A stretch of 64,000 nt of DNA from Promethearchaeota archaeon (lineage in GTDB: Archaea > Asgardarchaeota > Lokiarchaeia > Sigyniarchaeales > Promethearchaeaceae). A program made the position numbers and the translations under genes. The notes beneath the pieces are model-generated. The model was not told where the DNA came from. It searched no databases and saw nothing but the letters and a program-made list of their open reading frames with translations. The stretch lies in NCBI GenBank assembly GCA_016933055.1, contig JAFGBS010000021.1, forward strand, positions 60,842-124,841. Direction: 5' to 3'. This document shows positions 35,403-43,056 of this stretch, one piece after another. Every line of letters starts with the position of its first letter. Position 1 is the first letter of the stretch.

Positions 35403-37013
35403 ATGAAAAAACGTATGTTGCGTAGAATTGTAGGTTTATGGTTAATTCTTATTATGGTTGCAATGTCACCCTCCTTGCCCCTTAGATTTCAAGGGCAGAG
35501 ACATGCCGAGATATTGTTTACTCAATCTCCAATTGAATTGAATTTCATTTCCGCATCGGAAACATTAGAACCTATTTTTGAAAAATACCTCAATCCGGTG
35601 GAAACGAGGCAAGAATCAAATGTGATAGTAGAATACGATGTCCAAACAGGAATGGAAGAAGTATATACCATAAATTACGATGAAATCCATTCTAACATTA
35701 CTCGATTGGAACCTTATGAGGGCAATTACCCCCATTATTTGCAAGGACAGCATATTTACAGCGATTCCATCACAGAAATATTGCATACATCGTCAGAACT
35801 CGGTCCTGACGAACTTACACAAGTTTTCGACACGACGGTATTTCCCTTCAGCAGTGTTGTGAAAATCTATGCAGACTATAATGAGACCCATACAGTGGCG
35901 GGGTCAGGAGCAATGATCGATTCTAATCATGTTCTCACTGCCGGTCATGTAGTTTATGACATCACCCATGGTGGGTGGAGAGAAAATGTGAGAGTGATTC
36001 CCGGTAAAGATGGTCCCTTAGATACTAGCTGGAACGAACCCTACGGTCGTGCATATGCTACGATAATGAGATCAACAGAAGGATGGACACAAGATTCATC
36101 AGCACGACACGATTGGGCAGTGATTACCTTAGATCGGGATATTGGAAATGAGACTGGGTGGTTAGGAGTAACAACCCTACCATTAGATCACAATAATTAT
36201 ACGGATGTGGTATATACTGCAGGTTATCCCGCAACAACCTTATCGGGATATTATATGTATACCGTAAATAAAAGTGGGGGATATTTAATAAATGAGTTTC
36301 AGCACCAATATAATTTTTATGTTGAGGGAGGTCAAAGTGGTAGTTCAGCTTGGACTTACCAAAACTCTTCTCCGTATGTCCTTAGTGTAGTTGCTTATGG
36401 TCCTGAGGGAGGAGGGATTGGTTCGGGAACACGTATAACAACCGAGAAATTCGACTTATTGAACTTATGGTTAGAACAGGATGCATCTGAGGAACCTCAA
36501 GCCGACTTAACGGTTAGTGGATCAAACAATATTCTCGCTGCCTTAGGTTATGTTAATGCGGTAAATATTTTATTTACTAAATTCCCAATTGTTACATCCG
36601 TTCAGAATTATGGGAATATAGGAGTGGAACAAGCAACTCTGGGGTATTATCTCTCAGAGGATGCCAATATAACTCCAGAGGATTATCTAATTGGTACCAC
36701 TACCGTTAGGGATATAAATGTATCGGAATCAAAAATCGTTAATTACACAGCGAAAATACCGCTAAGTGTCCCTCCTGGATTTTACGAAATCGGATGGATT
36801 GTGGATCCGAATAATGAAATTGATGAATTTTTCGAGGATAATAACGTATATGTAAATGGACTTAAACTCCATGTTCATTCCACTATCGTGGATCAAATCT
36901 TAACCGATCCCCTTTGGTTAAGCCTTACAATTACAGGAGTAGCGTTAATACTTATTTTACCTATTGTACTTGTAGTGATTCGAAAGAAGAAACGAAGACC
37001 AAAAACCAAATGA
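35403..37013 (+). CDS. Membrane-anchored V8-like serine protease with CARDB domain (copy 2)
   Basis: 536 residues with the same plan as its upstream neighbour: signal peptide, pro-like region with the shared EYDVQTGMEEVY motif, and a catalytic triad H182 (TAGHV), D237 (RHDWAVITLD) and S312 (GGQSGSS). A CARDB-like domain and a C-terminal TM helix ending in KKKRRPK follow. The cysteine pair beside the histidine in copy 1 is absent. The catalytic core is well kept, so the enzyme should be active. It may cut different surface or prey proteins, or process its paralogues. It was formed by tandem duplication. Confidence 0.88.
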   Translation: MKKRMLRRIVGLWLILIMVAMSPSLPLRFQGQRHAEILFTQSPIELNFISASETLEPIFEKYLNPVETRQESNVIVEYDVQTGMEEVYTINYDEIHSNITRLEPYEGNYPHYLQGQHIYSDSITEILHTSSELGPDELTQVFDTTVFPFSSVVKIYADYNETHTVAGSGAMIDSNHVLTAGHVVYDITHGGWRENVRVIPGKDGPLDTSWNEPYGRAYATIMRSTEGWTQDSSARHDWAVITLDRDIGNETGWLGVTTLPLDHNNYTDVVYTAGYPATTLSGYYMYTVNKSGGYLINEFQHQYNFYVEGGQSGSSAWTYQNSSPYVLSVVAYGPEGGGIGSGTRITTEKFDLLNLWLEQDASEEPQADLTVSGSNNILAALGYVNAVNILFTKFPIVTSVQNYGNIGVEQATLGYYLSEDANITPEDYLIGTTTVRDINVSESKIVNYTAKIPLSVPPGFYEIGWIVDPNNEIDEFFEDNNVYVNGLKLHVHSTIVDQILTDPLWLSLTITGVALILILPIVLVVIRKKKRRPKTK

Positions 37014-37083
37014 ACTCAAACTTTTCAATTTTATCTTTTTTTGATAATACTTTCTCTAAGATAAAAAAAAATATGAACGTTAA

Positions 37084-37125
37084 AATTATAAATTCGTACA
37101 CTAAATTTTGGTTAATAGATAGGAG
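37084..37125 (+). promoter_or_regulatory. Protease promoter/leader, copy 3
   Basis: AATTATAA with TTTTGGTTAATAGATAGGAG 22 bases on (37106-37125). The eight-base spacing from GGAG to the start codon, seen in copies 1 and 2, fits the second of two adjacent ATGs (37134). Confidence 0.7.
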
Positions 37126-37133
37126 TAGTAATG

Positions 37134-38741
37134 ATGAAAAAACGTACTCTGCGTAGTTTAATTGGGATGTGCACCATTTTCTTGATGATAGGGCTTGTTG
37201 CGTCCATAAACTCAAATCATTTAAAAGAACAATCTCTAACAATCGAATTTGCCCGACCCCAAGATGAAATAAAATATCTCCCCATTGAGACTACATTAAA
37301 GCCTTACTCTGAAGAATTTTGGAATGTTAATTCTATAAATGATAAATCCCAAGATACGGTTGAATACAACATTATAACGGGAATTGAAACACAAATCGCA
37401 ATTGAACCAAACGATTTAATCACTACAATAACCCAATTAGAACCTCATGAGGGATGGTTTCATAATAACGATAGGTGGCATAATAATCCTTCCGCAGATT
37501 CATTTGTGAGTGCTTTGCACACATCACATGTGTTTCCTCCCGATGATCGTGTATTGGTATCGGATACTACCATATATCCCTATAGTAGTATCGTAAAAAT
37601 CTGGGTAGAAGCTGCCAATGGATCGTATTATGTGGGATCTGGAGCGATAATCGATCCCAATCATGTTCTTACGTGTGGTCATATTGCCTACATACATGAT
37701 GCTGGGGGGTGGGTTAGCGAGATGGAAATAACTCCGGGATTGGACGGCACCACGGAACCATATGGTGTTGCGTATGCCACTTTAATGCGATCAACAACAG
37801 GTTGGATTAATGATGAATCCTATCAACATGATTGGGCGGTCATTACCTTAGATCGGGATATTGGGGACTCAACAGGATGGATGGGAGTGAAAACCTTACC
37901 ATTAGATCACATCAATTATACGGATCAAAATTATCTTTATACTGCAGGATATCCCGCAGAAATCAAATCAGGATACTATATGTGGGAGACGCACGATGAT
38001 GAAGCCAACGAGGCAACTGAATATAATATATGGTATCATTTGGATTCAGAAGGAGGTCAAAGTGGAAGTGCAGTGTGGACATATGATGAGGGGGATCCCT
38101 ATATTCTTGGAGTACATGCTTATAGCCAGTTAGGTACCGGTCCCAATTTTGGTACGCGTTTAAACACGGATAAGTTCAACTTATTGGTCAGTTGGTTAGC
38201 TCAAGATGCGTCTTCGGAACAGAAAACGGATTTACAAGTAACTGGTTCTAATAATATTATTGCAGCAATTGGTTCTCCATATGTGTATAAACTTAGTACC
38301 AGAATAAACGTTCTAACATCCATACAGAATATCGGTCTTATAACTGCAGATAAAGTTACCATCGGATTCTATTTTTCCAGTGATACCAATATTACTACTG
38401 AAGATTATTACATTGGAAAAGTTAATATCTATAATGTTCAACCTATGGATACTGTGAACGCTCAATTCCTAAAATTAGCTCCACTGAACATACCTGTGGG
38501 CACTTATAAAATTGGCTGGATAATTGATCCTAATAATGAGTTGGATGAATATAACAAAGAAAATAATGTTTATGTTGGTCCTACCTTATATGTTCGTTCT
38601 TCAGTTATCAGCGACATTTTAGAAGATCCTCTGTGGGTCACGATCATAATTGCAGCTGTAATAATTATTATTGTAGTACCCACGGTGATTGAAATCGCCC
38701 GTAAGCGAAAACGGAAGAGACTTGCTATGGGTCTCAGATAA
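37134..38741 (+). CDS. Membrane-anchored V8-like serine protease with CARDB domain (copy 3)
   Basis: 535 residues from the ATG at 37134, chosen because it keeps the eight-base spacing from GGAG found in the other two copies; 37131 is the alternative. The triad is H183 (TCGHI), D233 (QHDWAVITLD) and S310 (GGQSGSA). The signal peptide, CARDB-like domain, C-terminal TM helix and KRKRKR tail match the paralogues. This copy is the most diverged, with an insertion-rich WETHDDEANEATEY loop before the serine. A membrane-bound extracellular endopeptidase is the likely role. Confidence 0.88.
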   Translation: MKKRTLRSLIGMCTIFLMIGLVASINSNHLKEQSLTIEFARPQDEIKYLPIETTLKPYSEEFWNVNSINDKSQDTVEYNIITGIETQIAIEPNDLITTITQLEPHEGWFHNNDRWHNNPSADSFVSALHTSHVFPPDDRVLVSDTTIYPYSSIVKIWVEAANGSYYVGSGAIIDPNHVLTCGHIAYIHDAGGWVSEMEITPGLDGTTEPYGVAYATLMRSTTGWINDESYQHDWAVITLDRDIGDSTGWMGVKTLPLDHINYTDQNYLYTAGYPAEIKSGYYMWETHDDEANEATEYNIWYHLDSEGGQSGSAVWTYDEGDPYILGVHAYSQLGTGPNFGTRLNTDKFNLLVSWLAQDASSEQKTDLQVTGSNNIIAAIGSPYVYKLSTRINVLTSIQNIGLITADKVTIGFYFSSDTNITTEDYYIGKVNIYNVQPMDTVNAQFLKLAPLNIPVGTYKIGWIIDPNNELDEYNKENNVYVGPTLYVRSSVISDILEDPLWVTIIIAAVIIIIVVPTVIEIARKRKRKRLAMGLR

Positions 38742-38832
38742 CTTGATTCTATTTCTCTTTTTTTTTCGTACTTTTTTCTTTAACCTTTTAGCTTATTTTA
38801 CAAGCTGAATTTTTACTCAGATACATCACTTT

Positions 38833-39021
38833 GTTCTCCGAAATAACCATCTGGAATAGCCAATCTGCTAGTTGGCTCAATTTTCCTTAAATAGCAACCT
38901 TGGATCTATATATCATAGAACTAAAAAACCCGAACACGGAGGTAAAAAATCGATGAACGATTACATGATGGAAAAAATTAATGAATACAAAATAAAAGAA
39001 AACCGAAACCGAAAATGGTGA
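38833..39021 (+). repeat. 189-bp duplicated microprotein cassette, copy 1
   Basis: The whole unit, from GTTCTCCGAAATAACC to the microprotein stop, is repeated at 42519-42707 with the same length, no indels and about 13 substitutions. It includes a dyad-like CCATCT...AG(T)TGG, BRE/TATA TTTTCCTTAAATAG (38881-38894), GGAGGT (38938-38943) and the frame at 38953. Confidence 0.8.
38953..39021 (+). CDS. Duplicated 22-residue microprotein (copy 1)
   Basis: A 22-codon frame starting MNDYMMEKINEYKIKEN and ending RKW. It is strongly charged and probably one amphipathic helix. GGAGGT lies nine bases before the ATG, and a TATA box is about 60 bases upstream, leaving room for a short leader. In the second copy (42639-42707) the frame is intact with only K-to-R and R-to-Q changes and a different stop codon, which argues that it is translated and selected. 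The function is unknown; a small regulatory peptide, an antimicrobial-type peptide or a leader peptide are possible. No homologue is recognised. Confidence 0.6.
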   Translation: MNDYMMEKINEYKIKENRNRKW

Positions 39022-39317
39022 AATTCTTCTTTTTTCTAATTTAATTCATTTTGTTTTGAATAGTACTTCTGTTAGTTAGATCTTCTATTTTTTTGAGAGT
39101 TTCCAACACAATGATAATTCCTTTCATAAATGTCATTATGAGAAAAGTAATCATTTTGTCAGTGGATTTGTTATGATAATTAAACAAGTGGACTAATTAT
39201 TCACCAATTATGATTAAGAAATTCACTATTTTTGAAATAGAATGATTTCATTTAATAAAGGTTCATCTCTTTTCTTACATAATTCAAAATTGATTTAAGT
39301 TTGAAAGAGTGTTCAAA
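39022..39317. other. Intergenic region after the microprotein cassette
   Basis: T-rich sequence directly after the microprotein stop could end its transcript. The rest is AT-rich and without a recognisable gene. TTTAAG at 39294-39299 may be the TATA box of the next gene. Confidence 0.35.
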
Positions 39318-39938
39318 ATGGAAGGTCAAGAAAGTTCTGATGAAATAAGAAATGATGTATTTTGGCGAAAAGTAGTATTCCAATATTGGTATATAATCTT
39401 AATATTTCTTTTACTAATTGCCGGAGCCATTACGGGATTCATTCTCACACTGAAATGGTATACTGAAGTGCGTATGATTGTTTCCACAGGAGAAACGGCC
39501 CTATCAACGTTTAATGAGTTTTCCATGCGATCCGCTGTTAGATGGATAGTATTTTTGGTATTATGGGAATTGTTGATCGTATTCTTACCTTTCCTTGCCG
39601 TAGGGGGAGGTATCTTTGCTTTAGTATGGTACGTTATCTTACCAGAGAATCTAAAAGAAGAAATGAAATTGCGATCCAAGAAAGAAGAGGAAATGGAACG
39701 AAAGAAAAAACATAGGAAGAATGGAGATAGCGGAGTATTTGGATTATTGATGTTTGTTGGTTTATGCATCTATATTGCTGTAAATGGAAATTGGCAAACG
39801 GAATTTGGCAGTTTAAATCTGGGATACTTCGTGGACGCTTGGATTAGAGTATTCATTTGGATAATAATTATATTTGTTGTTCCTGCTATCGTGATAACAA
39901 GTATTTGGTTTATTTTACGATATGGAAAAGAAAAATAA
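39318..39938 (+). CDS. Four-helix membrane protein, unrecognised
   Basis: 206 residues from the ATG at 39318; a GTG nine bases earlier is possible. Four hydrophobic helices are seen, two before and two after a strongly charged cytosolic loop KEEMKLRSKKEEEMERKKKH that should form a short coiled coil. No family motif is recognised. It follows the microprotein cassette on the same strand, but the 296-base gap and separate promoter argue against a shared transcript. Confidence 0.55.
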   Translation: MEGQESSDEIRNDVFWRKVVFQYWYIILIFLLLIAGAITGFILTLKWYTEVRMIVSTGETALSTFNEFSMRSAVRWIVFLVLWELLIVFLPFLAVGGGIFALVWYVILPENLKEEMKLRSKKEEEMERKKKHRKNGDSGVFGLLMFVGLCIYIAVNGNWQTEFGSLNLGYFVDAWIRVFIWIIIIFVVPAIVITSIWFILRYGKEK

Positions 39939-40004
39939 ATCGATTTTACCCTTTTTTTTAATTTTTACATGACATTATAATAATTCTCTACATTCGATTG
40001 CCAC

Positions 40005-40514
40005 TTAATTCTTCTTTAGCATGGTTAAGAAATGTGTTAATTTATCAGAAAATTCCACGGCATGATCCTCAAAAATGAAAATTCTATTCCTCTTATCTCC
40101 CGATTGTTCCGTAATTACTAAGTACTTATCCCCTTTGCTTGTGTTTTTTATTTCAAAATAATAGATCCGTGCCCCTGCATGTAATTTCGAATCATTTCCT
40201 TTAAATTTGGAACCATAATCCTTGGATTTCCGATCAAATCCTTTGGACTTGGGATCTGGTTTGTGATCAAATTTCAGTTTTTTCTCTATCTTCAAATCTG
40301 CTGGAACTTTATCTAACACTTTGAGATTAGTTCCATTGAAAAATTTCCCTTTTTGCACAATTTTGCAGGAAATGATATCTCCTTCTTTCATTTTCGTCCC
40401 AATGTCTTCTTTCTCGAAAAATCCTACTGAATTATCGCATAATTTGAGTTGTAAGTATTTTTCTCCGTTTTTTCTCTCGCGAATCTCGACTTTTTCTACT
40501 TTATAATTACTCAC
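40005..40514 (-). CDS. OB-like plus PUR-like nucleic-acid-binding protein
   Basis: 169 residues. The N-terminal part (about 3-68: VEKVEIRERKNGEKYLQLKL, then KMKEGDIISCKIVQKGKFFNG) has the strand pattern of an OB fold. A basic, low-complexity linker (about 75-110, rich in K, S, G and D) leads to a C-terminal unit, RIYYFEIKNTSKGDKYLVIT and RIFIFEDHAVEFSDKL, that resembles the PUR/DUF3276 single-stranded nucleic-acid-binding repeat. The start is GTG with GGGTGATT upstream. Binding to single-stranded DNA or RNA is the likely role. The domain calls are from pattern only. Confidence 0.55.
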   Translation of the reverse strand: MSNYKVEKVEIRERKNGEKYLQLKLCDNSVGFFEKEDIGTKMKEGDIISCKIVQKGKFFNGTNLKVLDKVPADLKIEKKLKFDHKPDPKSKGFDRKSKDYGSKFKGNDSKLHAGARIYYFEIKNTSKGDKYLVITEQSGDKRNRIFIFEDHAVEFSDKLTHFLTMLKKN

Positions 40515-40668
40515 TTTCTAAATCACCCAAAAATATATCTAGATATAGTCTAACGGCTATCTAAGAAGAAAAACTTTCGGAAAAAGTGAGTCATAATAGT
40601 CAAATGGTCATAGATTAAACACTGTGAACTTAAAATGTGCAGAGTTCATTTCATCCATGGAGGAGAAA

Positions 40669-40764
40669 ATGCAAGTAAAACTTAGAACAGTACTTCATGT
40701 TCTATTCGATGGTTCTGCTAATAGAATTCCAAAATTGGTGTACTTTCATATTAGTTTGTTTTGA
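40669..40764 (+). CDS. Possible 31-residue small ORF ahead of the acyltransferase gene
   Basis: A short frame beginning MQVKLRTVLHVLFDGSANR, with a strong GGAGGAG (40659-40665) just three bases before the ATG and a TTAAAATG TATA-like element about 30 bases farther up. It is in the same frame as the acyltransferase gene but separated by a TGA. It may be a leader peptide, a small protein or chance. Confidence 0.3.
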   Translation: MQVKLRTVLHVLFDGSANRIPKLVYFHISLF

Positions 40765-40794
40765 TTAAAGGTAGCGGGATTCGGTCATCGATCA

Positions 40795-41652
40795 ATGGAA
40801 ATTTTATTTACTTTAGATTTGTTAAATTATTTGATCCTCATGGAAGGTTTAGATACTTATACGATTAAAGAATTTTCGAAAGTACGGCAAATTTTGAGTG
40901 ACGTCTATGAAGTTTCTATCAAAAAAACCTCGGTTATCGGCTTGATTGAACTAGATGTTACAACAGCTCGTCACCGAATGCGAACATTTGAATCGGAGAC
41001 AGGGAAAAAATTATCATTCACGGGTTGGTTAATCAAATGCATTTCGCAAGCCGTGAGTGAACATAAAGAAGTCCACGCCTATCGAGTAAAGAAAAACAAA
41101 ATAATCGTATTTGATAATGTGCATGTGAGTGTAATGGTGGAAAGGACCACAAGTTCGGGTATAAAAGTTCCAATCACTTATGTTATTACTTCAGCTAACA
41201 CCAAATCCGTCATGGAAATTACTGATGAAATAAGACAAGCTCAACAGCGAAAAATTGAAGAAAAGAATCAATTCGTGGCAGGCACCCCAAATTTCTTTGT
41301 TAAATTATACTCTCTCGTTCCGAGATTTCTGCGAAGAAGAATAATTCGAAAAAAATTATCAGATCCTTGGTTTTATATTAAAAATGCAGGAACAGTCGGT
41401 GTTACTGCTATCGGAATGTTTGGGAAAAATATTGCAGGGTGGGCGATACCCTTCACTTCTAGCACTCTAAATGTAGCAGTAGGGGGAATGAAAAGTAAGC
41501 CAGAACTGGTGGATGGTAATCTTATTGATAGGGAATTTCTGAATTTGACCATCCAAATCGATCACACCTTGGTAGATGGAGCTCCGGCTACTCGATTTGT
41601 CTCTAGGTTGGTAGAATTGGTGGAATCTGGTTTTGGTTGCTATCAAATTTAA
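40795..41652 (+). CDS. Stand-alone 2-oxoacid dehydrogenase E2-type acyltransferase domain
   Basis: 285 residues (270 if the ATG at 40840 is used). It matches only the catalytic chloramphenicol-acetyltransferase-like domain of E2 enzymes: VSIKKTSVIGLIELDVTTARHRM at the start and DHTLVDGAPATRFVSRL near the end, with the H-x-x-x-D-G catalytic motif. There is no lipoyl or peripheral-subunit-binding domain, and no E1 or E3 gene nearby, so it is not a normal dehydrogenase core. Free-standing versions in archaea may transfer acyl groups to other acceptors. The acceptor here is unknown. Confidence 0.75.
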   Translation: MEILFTLDLLNYLILMEGLDTYTIKEFSKVRQILSDVYEVSIKKTSVIGLIELDVTTARHRMRTFESETGKKLSFTGWLIKCISQAVSEHKEVHAYRVKKNKIIVFDNVHVSVMVERTTSSGIKVPITYVITSANTKSVMEITDEIRQAQQRKIEEKNQFVAGTPNFFVKLYSLVPRFLRRRIIRKKLSDPWFYIKNAGTVGVTAIGMFGKNIAGWAIPFTSSTLNVAVGGMKSKPELVDGNLIDREFLNLTIQIDHTLVDGAPATRFVSRLVELVESGFGCYQI

Positions 41653-41737
41653 TAAATGTGTAATTTAGCTTGAAAGATATAGATGGAACTTAAGAATCAA
41701 ATATTCGAATGGAATTAATGTCCTCGACGGTCTTTAG

Positions 41738-42454
41738 ATGAAAAAATATTTTCTATTTGTTCTATCTCTTTTCGTTTTAGGGGTACTAACTCTGACTGGA
41801 TATGAAGTAAAAGCATTAAATTATTCTCCTGGCGTTGAAGTAGGTGATGTGTTGATATGGGAGACGCAGGAAGACCTCCACATTGCTCATACGGAACCTA
41901 ATATATGGTACACGAAACACGTAATTATCGCAATCAATGACGTGAATGAGAATACAACATGGGTCCAAGCTAATACCTTTTATTCGGAAGATAACATAGA
42001 TTATGAACCCACTGGAGAAAATATAACTTGTGGTGTGTTAGAGGATTATATATTACAGCACAGTGTCTATGAAATATGGATCAATAAGTACTATTATATC
42101 GTACCGGGGACTAAAATAGGGGATTACAGCGAAATCATCCAAGATGCGCATGTGGGAGATGAATATAATGTATACATCCTCCAATTTGGATACGGATTGA
42201 ACCTTCAGTATCATGATGATGAGGAAATTTTGTTCCAACAATCGATATACACAAAACAAGGAATATTAGAAAGGTTAAAGATAAATTATTATGACACAAC
42301 AGTTACCTCTCTTCTGCTTTCAATTAATGGAACAAAATATAGATACCAAATACCGGGATACCACTTAATTTTATTCCTTGGCATCATTCTAGTCGCAATA
42401 ACAGGACTTGTTATATGTGTGCACTATTTCCGTAAAGAAAACTTGGCAAGTTAA
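41738..42454 (+). CDS. Secreted membrane-anchored protein, unrecognised
   Basis: 238 residues. A signal peptide (KKYFLFVLSLFVLGVLTLTG) is followed by a beta-rich extracellular domain of about 170 residues, starting with YSPGVEVGDVLIWETQED, and a C-terminal TM helix (LILFLGIILVAITGLVICVHYF) with a short basic tail. The opening G-V-x-V-G-D-x-x-x-W pattern is common in secreted archaeal proteins of unknown role. It stands alone, 85 bases after the E2-like gene, and is followed by the second microprotein cassette. Confidence 0.6.
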   Translation: MKKYFLFVLSLFVLGVLTLTGYEVKALNYSPGVEVGDVLIWETQEDLHIAHTEPNIWYTKHVIIAINDVNENTTWVQANTFYSEDNIDYEPTGENITCGVLEDYILQHSVYEIWINKYYYIVPGTKIGDYSEIIQDAHVGDEYNVYILQFGYGLNLQYHDDEEILFQQSIYTKQGILERLKINYYDTTVTSLLLSINGTKYRYQIPGYHLILFLGIILVAITGLVICVHYFRKENLAS

Positions 42455-42518
42455 ATAAAAGTCATTTAACCATCTAGCTAATCCACCTAACTCTTTCCTT
42501 ACTTGGATTCGATCCTTC

Positions 42519-42707
42519 GTTCTTCGAAATAACCATCTGGAATAGTTAATCTGCTAGATGGCTCAATTTTCCTTATATAGCAACCTTGGATCTATATATC
42601 ATAGAACTAAAAAACACTACCACGGAGGTAAAAAAACAATGAACGATTACATGATGGAAAAAATTAATGAATACAAAATAAGAGAAAACCAAAACCGAAA
42701 ATGGTAA
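42519..42707 (+). repeat. 189-bp duplicated microprotein cassette, copy 2
   Basis: Second copy of the unit at 38833-39021, in the same orientation. A clearer dyad, CCATCT...AGATGG (42533-42561), sits over the BRE/TATA TTTTCCTTATATAG (42567-42580). A related CCATCTAGCTAATCC lies just upstream at 42470-42484. GGAGGT is at 42624-42629. Confidence 0.8.
42639..42707 (+). CDS. Duplicated 22-residue microprotein (copy 2)
   Basis: The same 22-codon frame as at 38953-39021 (MNDYMMEKINEYKIREN... ending RKW), with two conservative changes (K15R, R18Q) and TAA in place of TGA. GGAGGT lies nine bases before the ATG. The promoter is kept with one change in the TATA box. Sequence similarity between the copies stops at the stop codon. 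The function is unknown. Confidence 0.6.
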   Translation: MNDYMMEKINEYKIRENQNRKW

Positions 42708-43056
42708 GTTATTTTTACTTTCTTCTTCTTTTTTGCATTAACAACGCACTTACTTTCTTGAAATAAGGATTCAAACTCAAAGTCATATACTAATTGTTGA
42801 ATTTTGTCTTTGCCCTACTACGTACAAAAAACTACGCAAAAAGCCATCTCGAGATAGATCTTGGATAACATTATTTACTTTGGTAGTTTTTTCCTCACCC
42901 AAGAGTTGAAAATGCTACGAATGCCTTTTCTTTAACTGTTCGATGTCCGATAGATCGTTACACTCAGATAAACTGATGCAATTCACTTCTTTAAGAAGTT
43001 TAAGTTCGCAATCCGATCGATGGGTTATTCGTATCATTTTTCCTTGTTCTTTTTCT
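42708..43056. other. Intergenic region, no gene seen
   Basis: AT-rich spacer after the second microprotein cassette and before the end of the RNase J-like gene. The T-rich start may end the microprotein transcript. Nothing else is recognised. Confidence 0.35.

Noticed and set aside
40762..40764. TGA read through or used as a recoded codon before the E2-like gene
   Set aside because: The peptide before it does not resemble an E2 N-terminus, and no recoding signal is visible.
42845..42854. ATCTCGAGAT perfect palindrome
   Set aside because: Only ten bases, isolated, with no nearby start; likely by chance.
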